A program made the position numbers and the translations under genes. The notes under the pieces were generated by a model. The model saw only the letters and a program-made list of their open reading frames with translations, did not search any database and was not told the origin of the DNA. A stretch of 49,084 bases of DNA from contig CAIOXL010000027.1 in assembly GCA_903862245.1 (NCBI GenBank), forward strand, positions 1-49,084. The letters are read 5' to 3'. The DNA comes from an uncultured Geobacteraceae bacterium (GTDB lineage: Bacteria; Desulfobacterota; Desulfuromonadia; Geobacterales; Pseudopelobacteraceae). Positions 38,938 through 48,346 of this stretch are shown in pieces (positions within the stretch are counted from its first letter, which is position 1; every line of letters begins with the position of its first letter).

Positions 38938-40932
38938 ATGTTTGACAACGTATGGCTAATACCGCTCTTCCCGCTCATCGGGTTCCTGATCAACGGACTC
39001 TTCGGGAAAAAGATCAAGAATGAGGCAGTGATTGGCGGTATCGGTACGCTGATGATTTTCCTGTCATTCCTGGTGTCATGCGGAATACTCATGCAGATGA
39101 TCGGCCTGCCACCGGAGCAGAGAGTATTTGAGAAAGTGGTTTTCCCCTGGATTCATTCCGGCCACTTTAAAGCAGACATGGCTTTCCTGCTTGATCCGCT
39201 CTCCTGCATTATGATCATGGTCGTAACCGGCGTCGGTACACTCATACATCTCTACTCAATCGGCTACATGCATGGTGAAGAGGGCTTTTACCGCTTCTTT
39301 GCCTATCTGAACCTTTTCTGTATGTCCATGCTCCTGCTGGTACTCGGCAGCAACATGCTGGTTATGTTTATCGGCTGGGAAGGCGTGGGTCTCTGCTCAT
39401 ATCTGCTGATCGGCTACTACTTCCATAAGAAATCAGCCGGCGATGCGGCAAAAAAAGCGTTCGTCATGAACCGCGTAGGAGACTTCGGTTTTCTTATCGG
39501 CCTGTTTACGCTCTACTGGTGGTTCGGCAGTAATCATAACATCTGGACTGTCAACTTTATGGAGATCAAGGCAGCATCGCACCTGCTCCCCTACGGCGGT
39601 GTCGTAACTGTTGCGACACTCTGCTTCTTCGTCGGTGCTACCGGAAAATCAGCCCAGATACCGCTCTTTACCTGGCTGCCTGATGCAATGGAAGGTCCCA
39701 CACCCGTATCGGCACTTATTCACGCGGCCACGATGGTTACGGCGGGTGTCTACATGATCGGCCGTATGAGTTTCGTCTTCGTCAAATCGCCGGAAACCAT
39801 GATGGTTATTGCGGTAATCGGAGCAGCTACTGCGATCTTTGCGGCAACGATCGGTACCGCGCAAAATGATATTAAGCGTGTTCTGGCTTACTCTACTGTT
39901 TCTCAGCTCGGATTTATGTTCCTGGCGATGGGGGTCGGCGCATTCTCGGCCGGTATCTTCCACCTGATGACCCATGCCTTTTTCAAAGCCTGCCTGTTCC
40001 TTGGTTCTGGCTCAGTCATTCATGCGATGCACCATGCCCTGCACAAGATACACTCTCACGATGACGCACAGGATATGCGCAACATGGGTGGGCTCAGATC
40101 AGCAATGCCGATAACCTTCATCACCTTCCTGGTATCAACGATTGCTATTGCCGGTATCCCCGGTTTCTCCGGATTCTTCTCCAAGGATGAGATACTCTGG
40201 CAGGCATTTGCCAACCCGTATCACGGGAATCTCAATATTGTGCTGTGGGGTACAGGAGCTGTTGCCGCGTGTTTTACCGCGTTCTACATGTTCCGTCTGG
40301 TATTCATGACGTTCTTCGGGGAGAGCCGCATAAATCCGAAGGCAAAGAGCTATCTGCACGAGTCACCGCTGGTTATTACCATCCCTTTGATGGTGCTGGG
40401 TGCGCTTGCCGTTGTCGGCGGCTACATCGGTATGCCCAAAATTCTTGGCATGTTGCCGAACTATTTTGAACACTGGCTGGAGCCGGTTTTTGAATTGGCA
40501 ACTGAATACAGTCATAAATATGTTTCACATGCTGCTCACCCAAGTCATGCCCTTGAATGGGGTTTGATGGGACTGTCAGTTGCTATTGCGCTGGTCGGTA
40601 TCACAATTGCGTTCACCATGTATGTAAAAAACACCGCACTGCCGGGTAAGTTTGTGGCCACATTCCCCGCACTGCATCGCGCTGTGTACAATAAATGGTA
40701 TGTTGATGAGCTGTATGACTATCTGTTTGTCAATCCATGCAAGGCGCTGGGACAGTTCCTCTGGAAGGGCTTTGATGTGGTTATTGTCGACGGGGTTGTC
40801 AACGGAGTGGCAAATGTCGTAATGGGGTTCAGCGGCATTTTCCGTTACCTGCAGTCCGGCTACATTTATAATTACGCGTTTTCCATGGTGCTTGGCGTTG
40901 TTGTCATGCTTGGCTACTTCATCTTTAAATAA
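38938..40932 (+). CDS. nuoL: NADH-quinone oxidoreductase subunit L
   Basis: 664 residues, antiporter-like subunit. GWEGVGLCSYLLIGYY, TGKSAQIPLFTWLPDAMEGP and PVSALIHAATMVTAGVY carry the proton-path residues. The C-terminal part extends past helix 14 (KWYVDELYDYLFVNP onwards) and includes the lateral helix HL and its anchor. Ribosome-binding site AAAGGAG. Confidence 0.96.
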   Translation: MFDNVWLIPLFPLIGFLINGLFGKKIKNEAVIGGIGTLMIFLSFLVSCGILMQMIGLPPEQRVFEKVVFPWIHSGHFKADMAFLLDPLSCIMIMVVTGVGTLIHLYSIGYMHGEEGFYRFFAYLNLFCMSMLLLVLGSNMLVMFIGWEGVGLCSYLLIGYYFHKKSAGDAAKKAFVMNRVGDFGFLIGLFTLYWWFGSNHNIWTVNFMEIKAASHLLPYGGVVTVATLCFFVGATGKSAQIPLFTWLPDAMEGPTPVSALIHAATMVTAGVYMIGRMSFVFVKSPETMMVIAVIGAATAIFAATIGTAQNDIKRVLAYSTVSQLGFMFLAMGVGAFSAGIFHLMTHAFFKACLFLGSGSVIHAMHHALHKIHSHDDAQDMRNMGGLRSAMPITFITFLVSTIAIAGIPGFSGFFSKDEILWQAFANPYHGNLNIVLWGTGAVAACFTAFYMFRLVFMTFFGESRINPKAKSYLHESPLVITIPLMVLGALAVVGGYIGMPKILGMLPNYFEHWLEPVFELATEYSHKYVSHAAHPSHALEWGLMGLSVAIALVGITIAFTMYVKNTALPGKFVATFPALHRAVYNKWYVDELYDYLFVNPCKALGQFLWKGFDVVIVDGVVNGVANVVMGFSGIFRYLQSGYIYNYAFSMVLGVVVMLGYFIFK

Positions 40933-40970
40933 CCACTTCATTAGCACTTTGTATAAAGGAGCACGAATTC

Positions 40971-42641
40971 ATGAGTAACGTACTGAGCCTGACGACATTC
41001 CTGCCGATACTGGGTGTCCTGCTGCTGCTGTTTCTTCCGAAGGACAGCAAGGGAGTACTTCGGAATGTAACCCTCGCGGTAACAGTAGTCACTTTCCTGG
41101 TGTCGCTGCTGATTCTGACCGGTTTTCAGACAAACGCTGAATTCCAGTTTGTCGAAAATGTGCCATGGATTGCGGCCGGACCGTTTATCATGCGCTACAA
41201 TATCGGCATTGACGGTATCAGCCTCTGGCTCGTCATTCTCACAACATTCATAATGCCGATTGCAGTTCTTTCAACGTTCACCGCCGTAGAAGAGAAGGTC
41301 AAAGAGTACATGATCTGCCTTCTCCTGCTTGAAACCGGAATGCTTGGTGCATTTATCTCGCTGGATCTTTTCCTGTTCTACATTTTCTGGGAAGTCATGC
41401 TGATTCCGATGTACTTCATGATCGGCATCTGGGGCGGTAAAAACAAGATTTACGCAGCTGTCAAATTCTTCATCTACACCATGGTCGGTTCTCTTCTGAT
41501 GCTTGTGGCACTTGTTTTCCTCTACTTCAAGGGGATGCAGGCCGGTATGCAGGACTTTAGCCTGCTTAACTTCTTCGCCCTCAAACTTGATTTGGGAACC
41601 CAGATCTGGCTGTTCCTGGCATTTGCTTTTGCCTTTGCCATCAAGGTGCCGATGTTCCCGCTCCACACCTGGTTACCGGATGCTCATACCGAAGCACCAA
41701 CCGCCGGTTCAGTCATATTGGCAGCAGTGCTTTTGAAGATGGGCACGTACGGGTATGTACGTTTTGCCATTCCGCTCTTTCCAGAGGCGGCACACCAATT
41801 TGCGCCACTGATTGCAACACTGGCAGTAATCGGCATTCTCTACGCGGCGCTTGTGGCTATGGTTCAGGAAGATGTGAAGAAATTGGTCGCCTATTCTTCC
41901 GTTGCCCACCTCGGATTCGTAATGCTTGGCGTATTTGCATTCAATGTTGAAGGTATTTCCGGCGGCATGCTGCAGATGATCAACCACGGTATTTCAACCG
42001 GCGCACTGTTCCTTATCGTAGGCTTCATTTACGAGCGCCGTCATACACGTTTAATAACCGACTTCGGCGGTTTATCGAAGCAGATGCCGATATTTGCGAC
42101 AATATTCATGATCGTGACATTCTCGTCTGTCGGCCTGCCCGGTACCAACGGTTTCGTGGGTGAGTTCCTCATTCTTCTTGGTGCATTCGAGAGTCAGCTG
42201 CGCTGGTGGACAATCATTGCAACAAGCGGCGTTATCCTTTCAGCCGTTTACATGCTCTGGGTATTCCAACGGGTCATGTTCGGCGAGCTGGATAATCCGA
42301 AAAACCAGAAACTTCTGGATCTCAACGCCCGTGAAATTGCGATCATGGTTCCCCTTCTGGTTATGATCTTTTTCATGGGCCTTTATCCCAAGCCGTTTAT
42401 CGATAAAATGGATCCAGCTATCAAAAAGCTTGTTGCCCAGGTTCGCGTAGCTTCGGTAAATGCACAGGTGATTCCAGCAGCCGCAGTTCAGATGCAAATG
42501 CCTGCTGCTGGGCAACCAACTGGTATGCCGCAGATGCCGGAAGGGCACCCGGGCGGGGCAATGCCAGCCGGTCACACCGCTGTGGAAGCGGCTCCCGCTC
42601 CGCACGCTGCACCGGCTGTTAACCCACATGGCGCAAAGTAA
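40971..42641 (+). CDS. nuoM: NADH-quinone oxidoreductase subunit M with Met/His-rich tail
   Basis: 556 residues. Antiporter core (YIFWEVMLIPMYFMIGIWGG, FAIKVPMFPLHTWLPDAHTEAP, each in part) ends near residue 480. An unusual tail of about 70 residues follows, rich in Pro, Ala, Met and His (VQMQMPAAGQPTGMPQMPEG, then HPGGAMPAGH and APHAAPAVNPHG). E. coli NuoM has no such tail. It is too hydrophilic for a membrane helix and probably disordered. Ribosome-binding site AAAGGAG. Confidence 0.95.
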   Translation: MSNVLSLTTFLPILGVLLLLFLPKDSKGVLRNVTLAVTVVTFLVSLLILTGFQTNAEFQFVENVPWIAAGPFIMRYNIGIDGISLWLVILTTFIMPIAVLSTFTAVEEKVKEYMICLLLLETGMLGAFISLDLFLFYIFWEVMLIPMYFMIGIWGGKNKIYAAVKFFIYTMVGSLLMLVALVFLYFKGMQAGMQDFSLLNFFALKLDLGTQIWLFLAFAFAFAIKVPMFPLHTWLPDAHTEAPTAGSVILAAVLLKMGTYGYVRFAIPLFPEAAHQFAPLIATLAVIGILYAALVAMVQEDVKKLVAYSSVAHLGFVMLGVFAFNVEGISGGMLQMINHGISTGALFLIVGFIYERRHTRLITDFGGLSKQMPIFATIFMIVTFSSVGLPGTNGFVGEFLILLGAFESQLRWWTIIATSGVILSAVYMLWVFQRVMFGELDNPKNQKLLDLNAREIAIMVPLLVMIFFMGLYPKPFIDKMDPAIKKLVAQVRVASVNAQVIPAAAVQMQMPAAGQPTGMPQMPEGHPGGAMPAGHTAVEAAPAPHAAPAVNPHGAK

Positions 42642-42678
42642 ACTAATAACGAGTCAATCCGACCGGAGGATATTTTAG

Positions 42679-44136
42679 ATGGACATGATTTTAGTTCCAG
42701 TCGTCAATATGACGCCGATTCTACCGGAGATATTTCTCTCCGTGCTGGCCATGGCTCTTCTGCTGATCAACGTTTTTTCACCCGGCGGAAATAAGTCATA
42801 CCTTGCATATTTCAGTTTCTTCGGCATTGTCGCGGCGGCTGTATTGGTGGGAGCCGGTTGGGGTGGGCACATTGAGAGCTTCGGCGGTTCGGTGGTTCTT
42901 GATAACTTCGCCACCTTCTTCAAGATAACCTTCCTCGTGGCTGCCGGCTTGACAGTTCTTATCTCTGACAAGTATATGGAGCGCGAAGAGTGTAATCATG
43001 GTGAATTATATCCGCTGATCCTGTTTTCGGTTGTCGGTATGATGCTGATGGCATCAGGTACGGATCTCATGACGATTTTCCTCGGTCTTGAAGTCATGTC
43101 TGTTGCCCTTTATGTGCTTGCCGGATTCAACAGGGCCAACAAAAAATCCAATGAAGCCGGTCTCAAATACTTTCTGCTTGGTGCCTTTTCAACCGGGTTT
43201 ATGCTCTACGGCATGGCACTTATCTACGGTGCCACCGGCACAACACGTCTTTACAAAATAGCTGTTATTGTCGGGCAGATGACGCTTCCTTCCGCAAATA
43301 TTATGCTGGTTGCCGGCATGCTGCTCATGATGACAGGCTTTGCATTCAAAATTGCTGCTGCACCGTTTCATATGTGGACACCGGATGTGTATGAAGGTGC
43401 ACCGACCCCCATGACCGCTTTCATGTCAGCCGGACCGAAAGCTGCAGGTTTTGCCGCACTTCTTCGTCTTTTCCTGGTGGCTCTCCCGACGCTGCAGGTT
43501 GAGTGGAGTCAGGTACTCTGGGTTCTTGCCGTGTTGACGATGACTGTTGGTAACATAACTGCCCTACGCCAGGACAACATCAAGCGTGTTCTTGCCTATT
43601 CCTCAATCGCTCATGCCGGGTACGCTCTGGTCGGTTTTGCGGCAGGTAACGGCACCGGCACAGCAGGTATTCTGTTCTACATGCTTTCCTATGCATTTAT
43701 GAACATCGGCGCCTTCGCAATTATAATTCTCGTTGCCAAAAAAGGTGAAACAAATGGAAATGTTTCTGACTTCGCGGGCTTTGGCTTCAAGCGACCACTG
43801 CTGGCAGTTGTGATGACAATTTTCCTGTTCTCTCTTGCCGGCATGCCGCCGACTGCAGGTTTTATCGGTAAATTCTATCTCTTCTCCGGCGCCATCCAGA
43901 AAGGCTATATCTGGCTTGCGATTATCGGTGTTCTTAACAGTGCTGCGTCGGTGTACTACTACCTGCGCATTACAGTGTACATGTACATGAAGGAGCCGAC
44001 TGAGGACTTTGACTGGGTGCAGGTCACTCCCTCAATTGCTCTGGCACTGGTCATAGCGGTTGCCGGTTCGCTGATCCCCGGCATCGTTCCGTCATATATT
44101 CTTCAGTATGCCCAGATGGCGGTCAAACTGATGTAA
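42679..44136 (+). CDS. nuoN: NADH-quinone oxidoreductase subunit N
   Basis: 485 residues, about 14 membrane helices, third antiporter-like subunit. LGLEVMSVALYVLAGF, FKIAAAPFHMWTPDVYEGAP and VLAYSSIAHAGYALVG are conserved. Last gene of the operon, followed after ~20 bases by a terminator. Ribosome-binding site GGAGG. Confidence 0.96.
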   Translation: MDMILVPVVNMTPILPEIFLSVLAMALLLINVFSPGGNKSYLAYFSFFGIVAAAVLVGAGWGGHIESFGGSVVLDNFATFFKITFLVAAGLTVLISDKYMEREECNHGELYPLILFSVVGMMLMASGTDLMTIFLGLEVMSVALYVLAGFNRANKKSNEAGLKYFLLGAFSTGFMLYGMALIYGATGTTRLYKIAVIVGQMTLPSANIMLVAGMLLMMTGFAFKIAAAPFHMWTPDVYEGAPTPMTAFMSAGPKAAGFAALLRLFLVALPTLQVEWSQVLWVLAVLTMTVGNITALRQDNIKRVLAYSSIAHAGYALVGFAAGNGTGTAGILFYMLSYAFMNIGAFAIIILVAKKGETNGNVSDFAGFGFKRPLLAVVMTIFLFSLAGMPPTAGFIGKFYLFSGAIQKGYIWLAIIGVLNSAASVYYYLRITVYMYMKEPTEDFDWVQVTPSIALALVIAVAGSLIPGIVPSYILQYAQMAVKLM

Positions 44137-44156
44137 TCAGATAATCAATTTGTTTT

Positions 44157-44195
44157 GAAAAAGGGCGGCCTCCTCACGAGACCGCCCTTTTTCTT
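44157..44195 (+). terminator. Terminator of the nuo operon
   Basis: AAAGGGCGG pairs with CCGCCCTTT, with inner CTC/GAG pairing, followed by TTCTTT. It closes the nuo transcript 20 bases after nuoN. Confidence 0.85.
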
Positions 44196-44239
44196 TAACA
44201 GGAATAGTGCTACTATCACCAGCAGGAGCGGTAATTACA

Positions 44240-45097
44240 ATGCACGATGTCTGGACGACCCTGAAAACTCTTTCCTGGACCAAGGAATTTCTCCTCGCCA
44301 AAGGGATCGACAATGCACGCCTTGAAGCTGAATGGCTGCTCTGTGCAGCTACCGGCCTTGACCGGGTTGGTCTGTATCTGCAGTATGACAAACCGTTGAA
44401 TGAGCATGAGCTGGCTGAATATCGTGAGATGGTTGCCCGGCGCGCCCGGCGTGAACCACTGCAGCATATTTTGGGCAGTCAGGAGTTTTACGGCCGTGAC
44501 TTTTTTGTTTCAGGTGATGTTCTGATTCCGCGCCATGACACGGAGACTCTGGTGACGGAGGCCATCTCCCGCTCTCCGAATGCGCTCACGGTTCTTGATA
44601 TCGGCACCGGAAGCGGCTGTATTGCCGTCTCCTTGCAGAAGCTGCTGCCGCAGGCGGTTATCACCGCCACAGATATCTCCGAAGCGGCCCTGGCTGTTGC
44701 CAGGCGAAACGCTGAAAAGCATGTCTCTGAGATAGAGTTTCTCTCTGGCTGTTTGCTGGAGCCGGTTGTAGCGCGCTGTTTCGACCTGATCGTTTCAAAT
44801 CCGCCGTATATTCCCTCGGCAGATATAGTTGCCCTGACCCCGGAAGTTCGCGAGTACGACCCGCTCACTGCTCTGGATGGGGGGAGTGACGGGCTTGATA
44901 TCTACCGACAGCTTATTCCGGCATCGGTTGAACACCTGAATCCGGGTGGGTGGCTGCTGGTGGAAGTCGGCATCAATCAGGCAAAGGATGTTGTCGCGAT
45001 ATTCAGAAATTCCGGGAGCTTTAATGAACCGGTAACCGCCATAGACCCGGGCGGAATAGAACGGGTCGTAGGTGCACACCTAAAGGAGAAACCATGA
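44240..45097 (+). CDS. prmC: Peptide chain release factor N5-glutamine methyltransferase
   Basis: 285 residues. S-adenosylmethionine site LDIGTGSGCIAVSL (GTGSG at 122-126) and the NPPY motif at 187-190 in SNPPYIPSAD, preceded by RREPLQHILGSQEFYG (in part), typical of PrmC. It methylates the GGQ glutamine of release factors. ATG at 44240 has AGGAG 11 bases upstream; a longer in-frame start at 44207 lacks one. prfA, the usual upstream neighbour, is absent here. Stop overlaps hpt. Confidence 0.93.
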   Translation: MHDVWTTLKTLSWTKEFLLAKGIDNARLEAEWLLCAATGLDRVGLYLQYDKPLNEHELAEYREMVARRARREPLQHILGSQEFYGRDFFVSGDVLIPRHDTETLVTEAISRSPNALTVLDIGTGSGCIAVSLQKLLPQAVITATDISEAALAVARRNAEKHVSEIEFLSGCLLEPVVARCFDLIVSNPPYIPSADIVALTPEVREYDPLTALDGGSDGLDIYRQLIPASVEHLNPGGWLLVEVGINQAKDVVAIFRNSGSFNEPVTAIDPGGIERVVGAHLKEKP

Positions 45098-45645
45098 CGA
45101 GCGAAGAAGCACGCAGGGTGCTGGCAGAGGGTGATCTGCTGGTCAGTCAAGCTGATGTTGTTGCTGCTATCGCACGGATAGCTGATGAAATGACCGCAGA
45201 GCTTAAGGATTCGAATCCGGTTCTGATCTGCTGCATGAACGGTGGGCTTGTCTTTGCAGGCCAGCTGTTGACCAGACTGGTCTTCCCGCTTCAGGTTGAT
45301 TATGTTCATGCCACTCGTTACGGCCATGAAATCAACGGGGTTGCACTTGACTGGAAAGTTCGCCCGCAGGTGGATCTGCGTGGCAGAACGGTGGTGCTGC
45401 TGGATGATATTCTCGACGAAGGCGTCACGCTGGCAGCTATTGCTGAGTATTGCACGCAACAGGGCGCTGCAAAAGTCATGATGGCGGCACTGGTGGAAAA
45501 ACTCCATCTGCGCAAGGTAACACCGGGAATGACGGCCGACTTTACCGGTATTGAGGTTGGCGATCGCTTTCTGTTCGGCTACGGTCTCGATTACAAAGGA
45601 TACTGGAGAAATGCGCCAGGAATCTACGCGCTCAAAGGCCACTGA
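45094..45645 (+). CDS. hpt: Hypoxanthine-guanine phosphoribosyltransferase
   Basis: 183 residues, type I phosphoribosyltransferase. The PRPP loop is VVLLDDILDEGVTLA (~100-114); ICCMNGGLVFAGQL precedes it and GYGLDYKGYWRNAPGIYAL closes the fold. It salvages hypoxanthine and guanine to IMP and GMP. ATGA overlap with prmC and AAAGGAG inside the prmC end. Confidence 0.9.
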   Translation: MTSEEARRVLAEGDLLVSQADVVAAIARIADEMTAELKDSNPVLICCMNGGLVFAGQLLTRLVFPLQVDYVHATRYGHEINGVALDWKVRPQVDLRGRTVVLLDDILDEGVTLAAIAEYCTQQGAAKVMMAALVEKLHLRKVTPGMTADFTGIEVGDRFLFGYGLDYKGYWRNAPGIYALKGH

Positions 45646-45703
45646 GGAACTGACTATTCCACCTCTGCCGGTGCTTACCGGCCCATGTCATGAAGGGCGC
45701 GTC

Positions 45704-46096
45704 ATGCTGAAATGTGAAGAATCACCTCCGGGGCAACTGCTTCTGGCCGTTCGGCAATTTAACAGCCGCAAATGGTATGACTGTCATGAAACCATTGAGG
45801 AATTATGGCTGTGCGAAAAAGGTGAGGTGCGCGACCTGCTCCAGGGGGTTCTGCAAATTGCAGTTGCCCTTCATCACTGGCGTAACGGCAACTTTGGCGG
45901 TGCTGTCAGCCTCCTCGCCAGTGGCGTCGGCTACCTCAGTCGTGTGCCGGATACCTGTCTCTGGCTGAATGTAGCGGAGCTGATTACCGATTCGGACAGA
46001 GCGCGGCTGGCACTGGAGGAATTGGGAAAAGAGGGGATGGCGTCACTGGATGACGGGCTCATTCCCGTGATCAAAACTGTTTGTGCCGAGGGTTAG
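45704..46096 (+). CDS. DUF309 family protein
   Basis: 130 residues from ATG 45704, where AAGGG is suitably spaced; ATG 45611 (overlapping hpt) would add 31 residues of unconserved sequence. AVRQFNSRKWYDCHETIEELW and EVRDLLQGVLQIAVALHHWRNGN are the DUF309 helices with the HExxExxW-like signature. Small all-helical protein of unknown function, widespread in bacteria and archaea. Confidence 0.75.
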   Translation: MLKCEESPPGQLLLAVRQFNSRKWYDCHETIEELWLCEKGEVRDLLQGVLQIAVALHHWRNGNFGGAVSLLASGVGYLSRVPDTCLWLNVAELITDSDRARLALEELGKEGMASLDDGLIPVIKTVCAEG

Positions 46097-46134
46097 CTCG
46101 TCAACCTAGTTTACCCATGTCAAGGAGATCTGCT

Positions 46135-46509
46135 ATGGAGTCAAAACACCTGGTTTTTGTCTATGGTTCGCTGCGCAATAAGCATTGCAATCATCACATG
46201 CTGAAGGATGCATATTGTCATGGTGTCGGCACATCTGAGAACCGGTATGCCATGTACCTGAAAAACGGCTATCCGTATATCACCAGCAGTGAAGAGCGGT
46301 ATCAGGTTACTGGTGAGTTATACTCAGTAGATGATGATACGCTGTTGCTGCTGGACAAATTCGAAGGGCATCCACGCCATTATGAACGGAGGGAAATTCA
46401 GGTTTTCGTGGGTGTCGAACGATACAAAGCCTGGGCCTATTTCCGTGACCCACCGGGGACCAGAATGCAGAGCGGCGACTTTAATGATGTGGAGTTTGGC
46501 AAAATATAA
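46135..46509 (+). CDS. Gamma-glutamylcyclotransferase-like (AIG2/GGCT) protein
   Basis: 124 residues. FVYGSLRN (YGSL at 10-13) is the substrate loop and E77 in LDKFEGHPRHYERR the likely catalytic acid; GTRMQSGDF closes the domain. The family opens gamma-glutamyl amines to 5-oxoproline; the actual substrate is unknown. Start supported by AAGGAG at 46122-46127. Confidence 0.85.
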   Translation: MESKHLVFVYGSLRNKHCNHHMLKDAYCHGVGTSENRYAMYLKNGYPYITSSEERYQVTGELYSVDDDTLLLLDKFEGHPRHYERREIQVFVGVERYKAWAYFRDPPGTRMQSGDFNDVEFGKI

Positions 46510-46568
46510 GCGCTTACCTGACCGTCTAAGCGGGCACGCACGGCCTGCCGGAGTCTCTGTAAATTGCT

Positions 46569-46598
46569 TTGACGGTGGTTCCGATCTGGTGGTATTGT
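46569..46598 (+). promoter_or_regulatory. Candidate promoter of the exported-protein gene
   Basis: TTGACG at 46569-46574 and TATTGT at 46593-46598, spacer 18 bases, 50 bases before the next ATG. No terminator was seen between this and the cyclotransferase gene. Confidence 0.4.
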
Positions 46599-46648
46599 CG
46601 CCGCCGTAAAACTTGATTCATATCCCAATTCTGAAACGGAGTGCGAAT

Positions 46649-47353
46649 ATGAGAAAACGTATTGTTACTGTGCTCAGGGTCGCTCTGTGTGGTATCGCAT
46701 TTTCAGCCGCACCTGTCCTCTCTCACGCCTATGACAGCCAGAAAGCACTGGAAGACGAACTCAGGTCGACTGCCGCAGATTTGAGTTTTCTCCAGTTCGA
46801 TAGTGAGTCAAGTGGGGGGCAGACCTCACGGTGTCAGCTGCAGTACCGGGTTGTCAGTAAGGACAATCCGTACAAGGCCGGCGATGCCCAGATAGTTCAG
46901 GGCTCGATAACCACGGACTACTACCAGGACAAGCCGATCAACTTTGTACTTAACCTGCAGCCCCTCCGGCTTGATGTCAACCCATCCAGTCACGAAGCGA
47001 GCTCAAAGACCATTAACCCCAAAATAGCCATTCTTACGATCAACGGTCTAAGTCTTGCCAAGTACCATCTTGAGACCATCGATTGTGACGGAAGCCGCTG
47101 TATCGTGTATGCACCAAAAACAGGGCCGGAAATCCTTGAGGTAATCAAAGCCGTTAATCTGAACCCGGTGTTTGATGCAGAGGTGGCGTACTCATTGGAT
47201 AAAAGTTCGCCTGACAAAAATTTTAGAATTTCAAACCTGACAGTTCACGGAAGCACAAACAGTGAAGTCAGAAAGCAGTTTTCAAGTTGTCTGGCAGAGC
47301 TGGTGAAAAAACAGGTCGCTGACATACAGAAGCTTGACAGCTCCCGGAAATGA
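46649..47353 (+). CDS. Exported protein of unknown function
   Basis: 234 residues starting at ATG 46649 (GGAG upstream). Signal peptide RKRIVTVLRVALCGIAFSAA with cleavage likely after SHA. The mature part has four cysteines (62, 146, 151, 214), enough for two disulphides in the periplasm. Beta-rich middle (FVLNLQPLRLDVN, KIAILTINGLSLAKYHLETI) and a helical C-terminus (VRKQFSSCLAELVKKQVADI). I recognise no family. Confidence 0.65.
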   Translation: MRKRIVTVLRVALCGIAFSAAPVLSHAYDSQKALEDELRSTAADLSFLQFDSESSGGQTSRCQLQYRVVSKDNPYKAGDAQIVQGSITTDYYQDKPINFVLNLQPLRLDVNPSSHEASSKTINPKIAILTINGLSLAKYHLETIDCDGSRCIVYAPKTGPEILEVIKAVNLNPVFDAEVAYSLDKSSPDKNFRISNLTVHGSTNSEVRKQFSSCLAELVKKQVADIQKLDSSRK

Positions 47354-47396
47354 TGAACACCGCCCAGCTTCAATCATAGATCCCGCTTGATATATC

Positions 47397-47428
47397 GGGC
47401 ACTCACCTCATGGTGGGTGCCCTTAATT
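47397..47428. terminator. Terminator between two convergent exported-protein genes
   Basis: GGGCACTCACC (47397-47407), loop TCAT, GGTGGGTGCCC (47412-47422): eleven pairs including one G:U. TTAATTT follows. On the minus strand the 3' flank is not T-rich, so it may act mainly for the plus-strand gene. Confidence 0.7.
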
Positions 47429-47454
47429 TCCCCCCTCTGCTTCACCCGTGGGCC

Positions 47455-48282
47455 TTATTCAATTTCTCCTACGTCTATACAACCAACGCCGACAACTACT
47501 CCGGCTTCCGGAGATCCCGGCTTGTAGTCTTTCATCACACATTGGAGAACACCTGCGCGTATGTTCTCGCACGTTATTTTGCTTTTGTCTTTTTCAGCGA
47601 CAAATCTCATATCCTTTGGCCAATCGCTTTTCGGGATACCGGTAGAATCCACGATGAACTTCGACTCTCCGATGTTGCCGTTCCAATCTGAGCCAGTCCC
47701 GTAAATGTATGTCAGGCCGCCTTTGCATTGTCCGCCGAAACTCTGATAGGGCGCTTCATAACGAACCCGTGTTGTCGTTATTTTTTTTGAAGGAAACAGC
47801 ACATTCTCTTTGACCATCCAACGGTAATCTTTTGCCATCATAAAAAGTTCTGGAGTCTTTTTTGTGCGCTTTACGTGCTTGATTAACTCTGGGAGAGTGT
47901 ACTGTCCCTCAATACTTGCGGTATTTGGCTGTTCAGTGACTTTTACTTGTTTTCCATCGACCCATGTCTCGAACTGTATGAATTCGGATGTACTCGAAAA
48001 ACGATCATCCAACCAGCCCGCGCCATTTTTAGGAAATCCGACATTCAACGTTACCGTCTCTCCGGAGTTTGAAAAATTGAAAGTCGCATCGACTACGTAC
48101 GATGTTTTCCCAAGAATGATTTTTACAACCTCTGAGCCCATAGATACGGTGAGAGGCCCGGTCAGTGCTTGTGCGCCTCCACTTTGCAGATTCATTGGGG
48201 CGTCATTTGCAAAAGACACATTACTTTGGCTTGAGACGCCGATAACGAATACCAGCGATACTATGTAAGAAAAAAACCGCAA
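47455..48282 (-). CDS. Exported DUF4424-like protein
   Basis: 275 residues from a TTG start at 48282, chosen because AAGGAG lies seven bases before it. The in-frame ATG at 48303 lacks a ribosome-binding site and overlaps a probable -10 box. Signal peptide RFFSYIVSLVFVIGVSS, cleavage likely before NDAP. SYVVDATFNFSNSGETVTLN followed by VGFPKNG resembles DUF4424, where N-terminal NDS/NDA and a strand-turn-FP motif recur. Four cysteines lie in the last third. Codons look more AT-rich than in neighbouring genes. Function unknown. Confidence 0.65.
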   Translation of the reverse strand: MRFFSYIVSLVFVIGVSSQSNVSFANDAPMNLQSGGAQALTGPLTVSMGSEVVKIILGKTSYVVDATFNFSNSGETVTLNVGFPKNGAGWLDDRFSSTSEFIQFETWVDGKQVKVTEQPNTASIEGQYTLPELIKHVKRTKKTPELFMMAKDYRWMVKENVLFPSKKITTTRVRYEAPYQSFGGQCKGGLTYIYGTGSDWNGNIGESKFIVDSTGIPKSDWPKDMRFVAEKDKSKITCENIRAGVLQCVMKDYKPGSPEAGVVVGVGCIDVGEIE

Positions 48283-48301
48283 ATGGACTCTCCTTATTTT
48301 C

Positions 48302-48329
48302 ATTGTATCTATTCAGAAGGTAACGTCAG
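48302..48329 (-). promoter_or_regulatory. Candidate promoter of the DUF4424-like gene
   Basis: On the minus strand CTGACG (48329-48324), 16-base spacer, TACAAT (48307-48302). The predicted transcript start then falls just before AAGGAG, which supports the TTG start at 48282. Confidence 0.45.
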
Positions 48330-48346
48330 CAAAAAAGTTCCCCTCC

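Noticed and set aside
46520-46580. GCACGCACGG resembling the start of a GEMM (cyclic dinucleotide) riboswitch
   Set aside because: The required AGGGCAAA follow-up, the second GACGCAAAGCC strand and the tetraloop receptor are missing.
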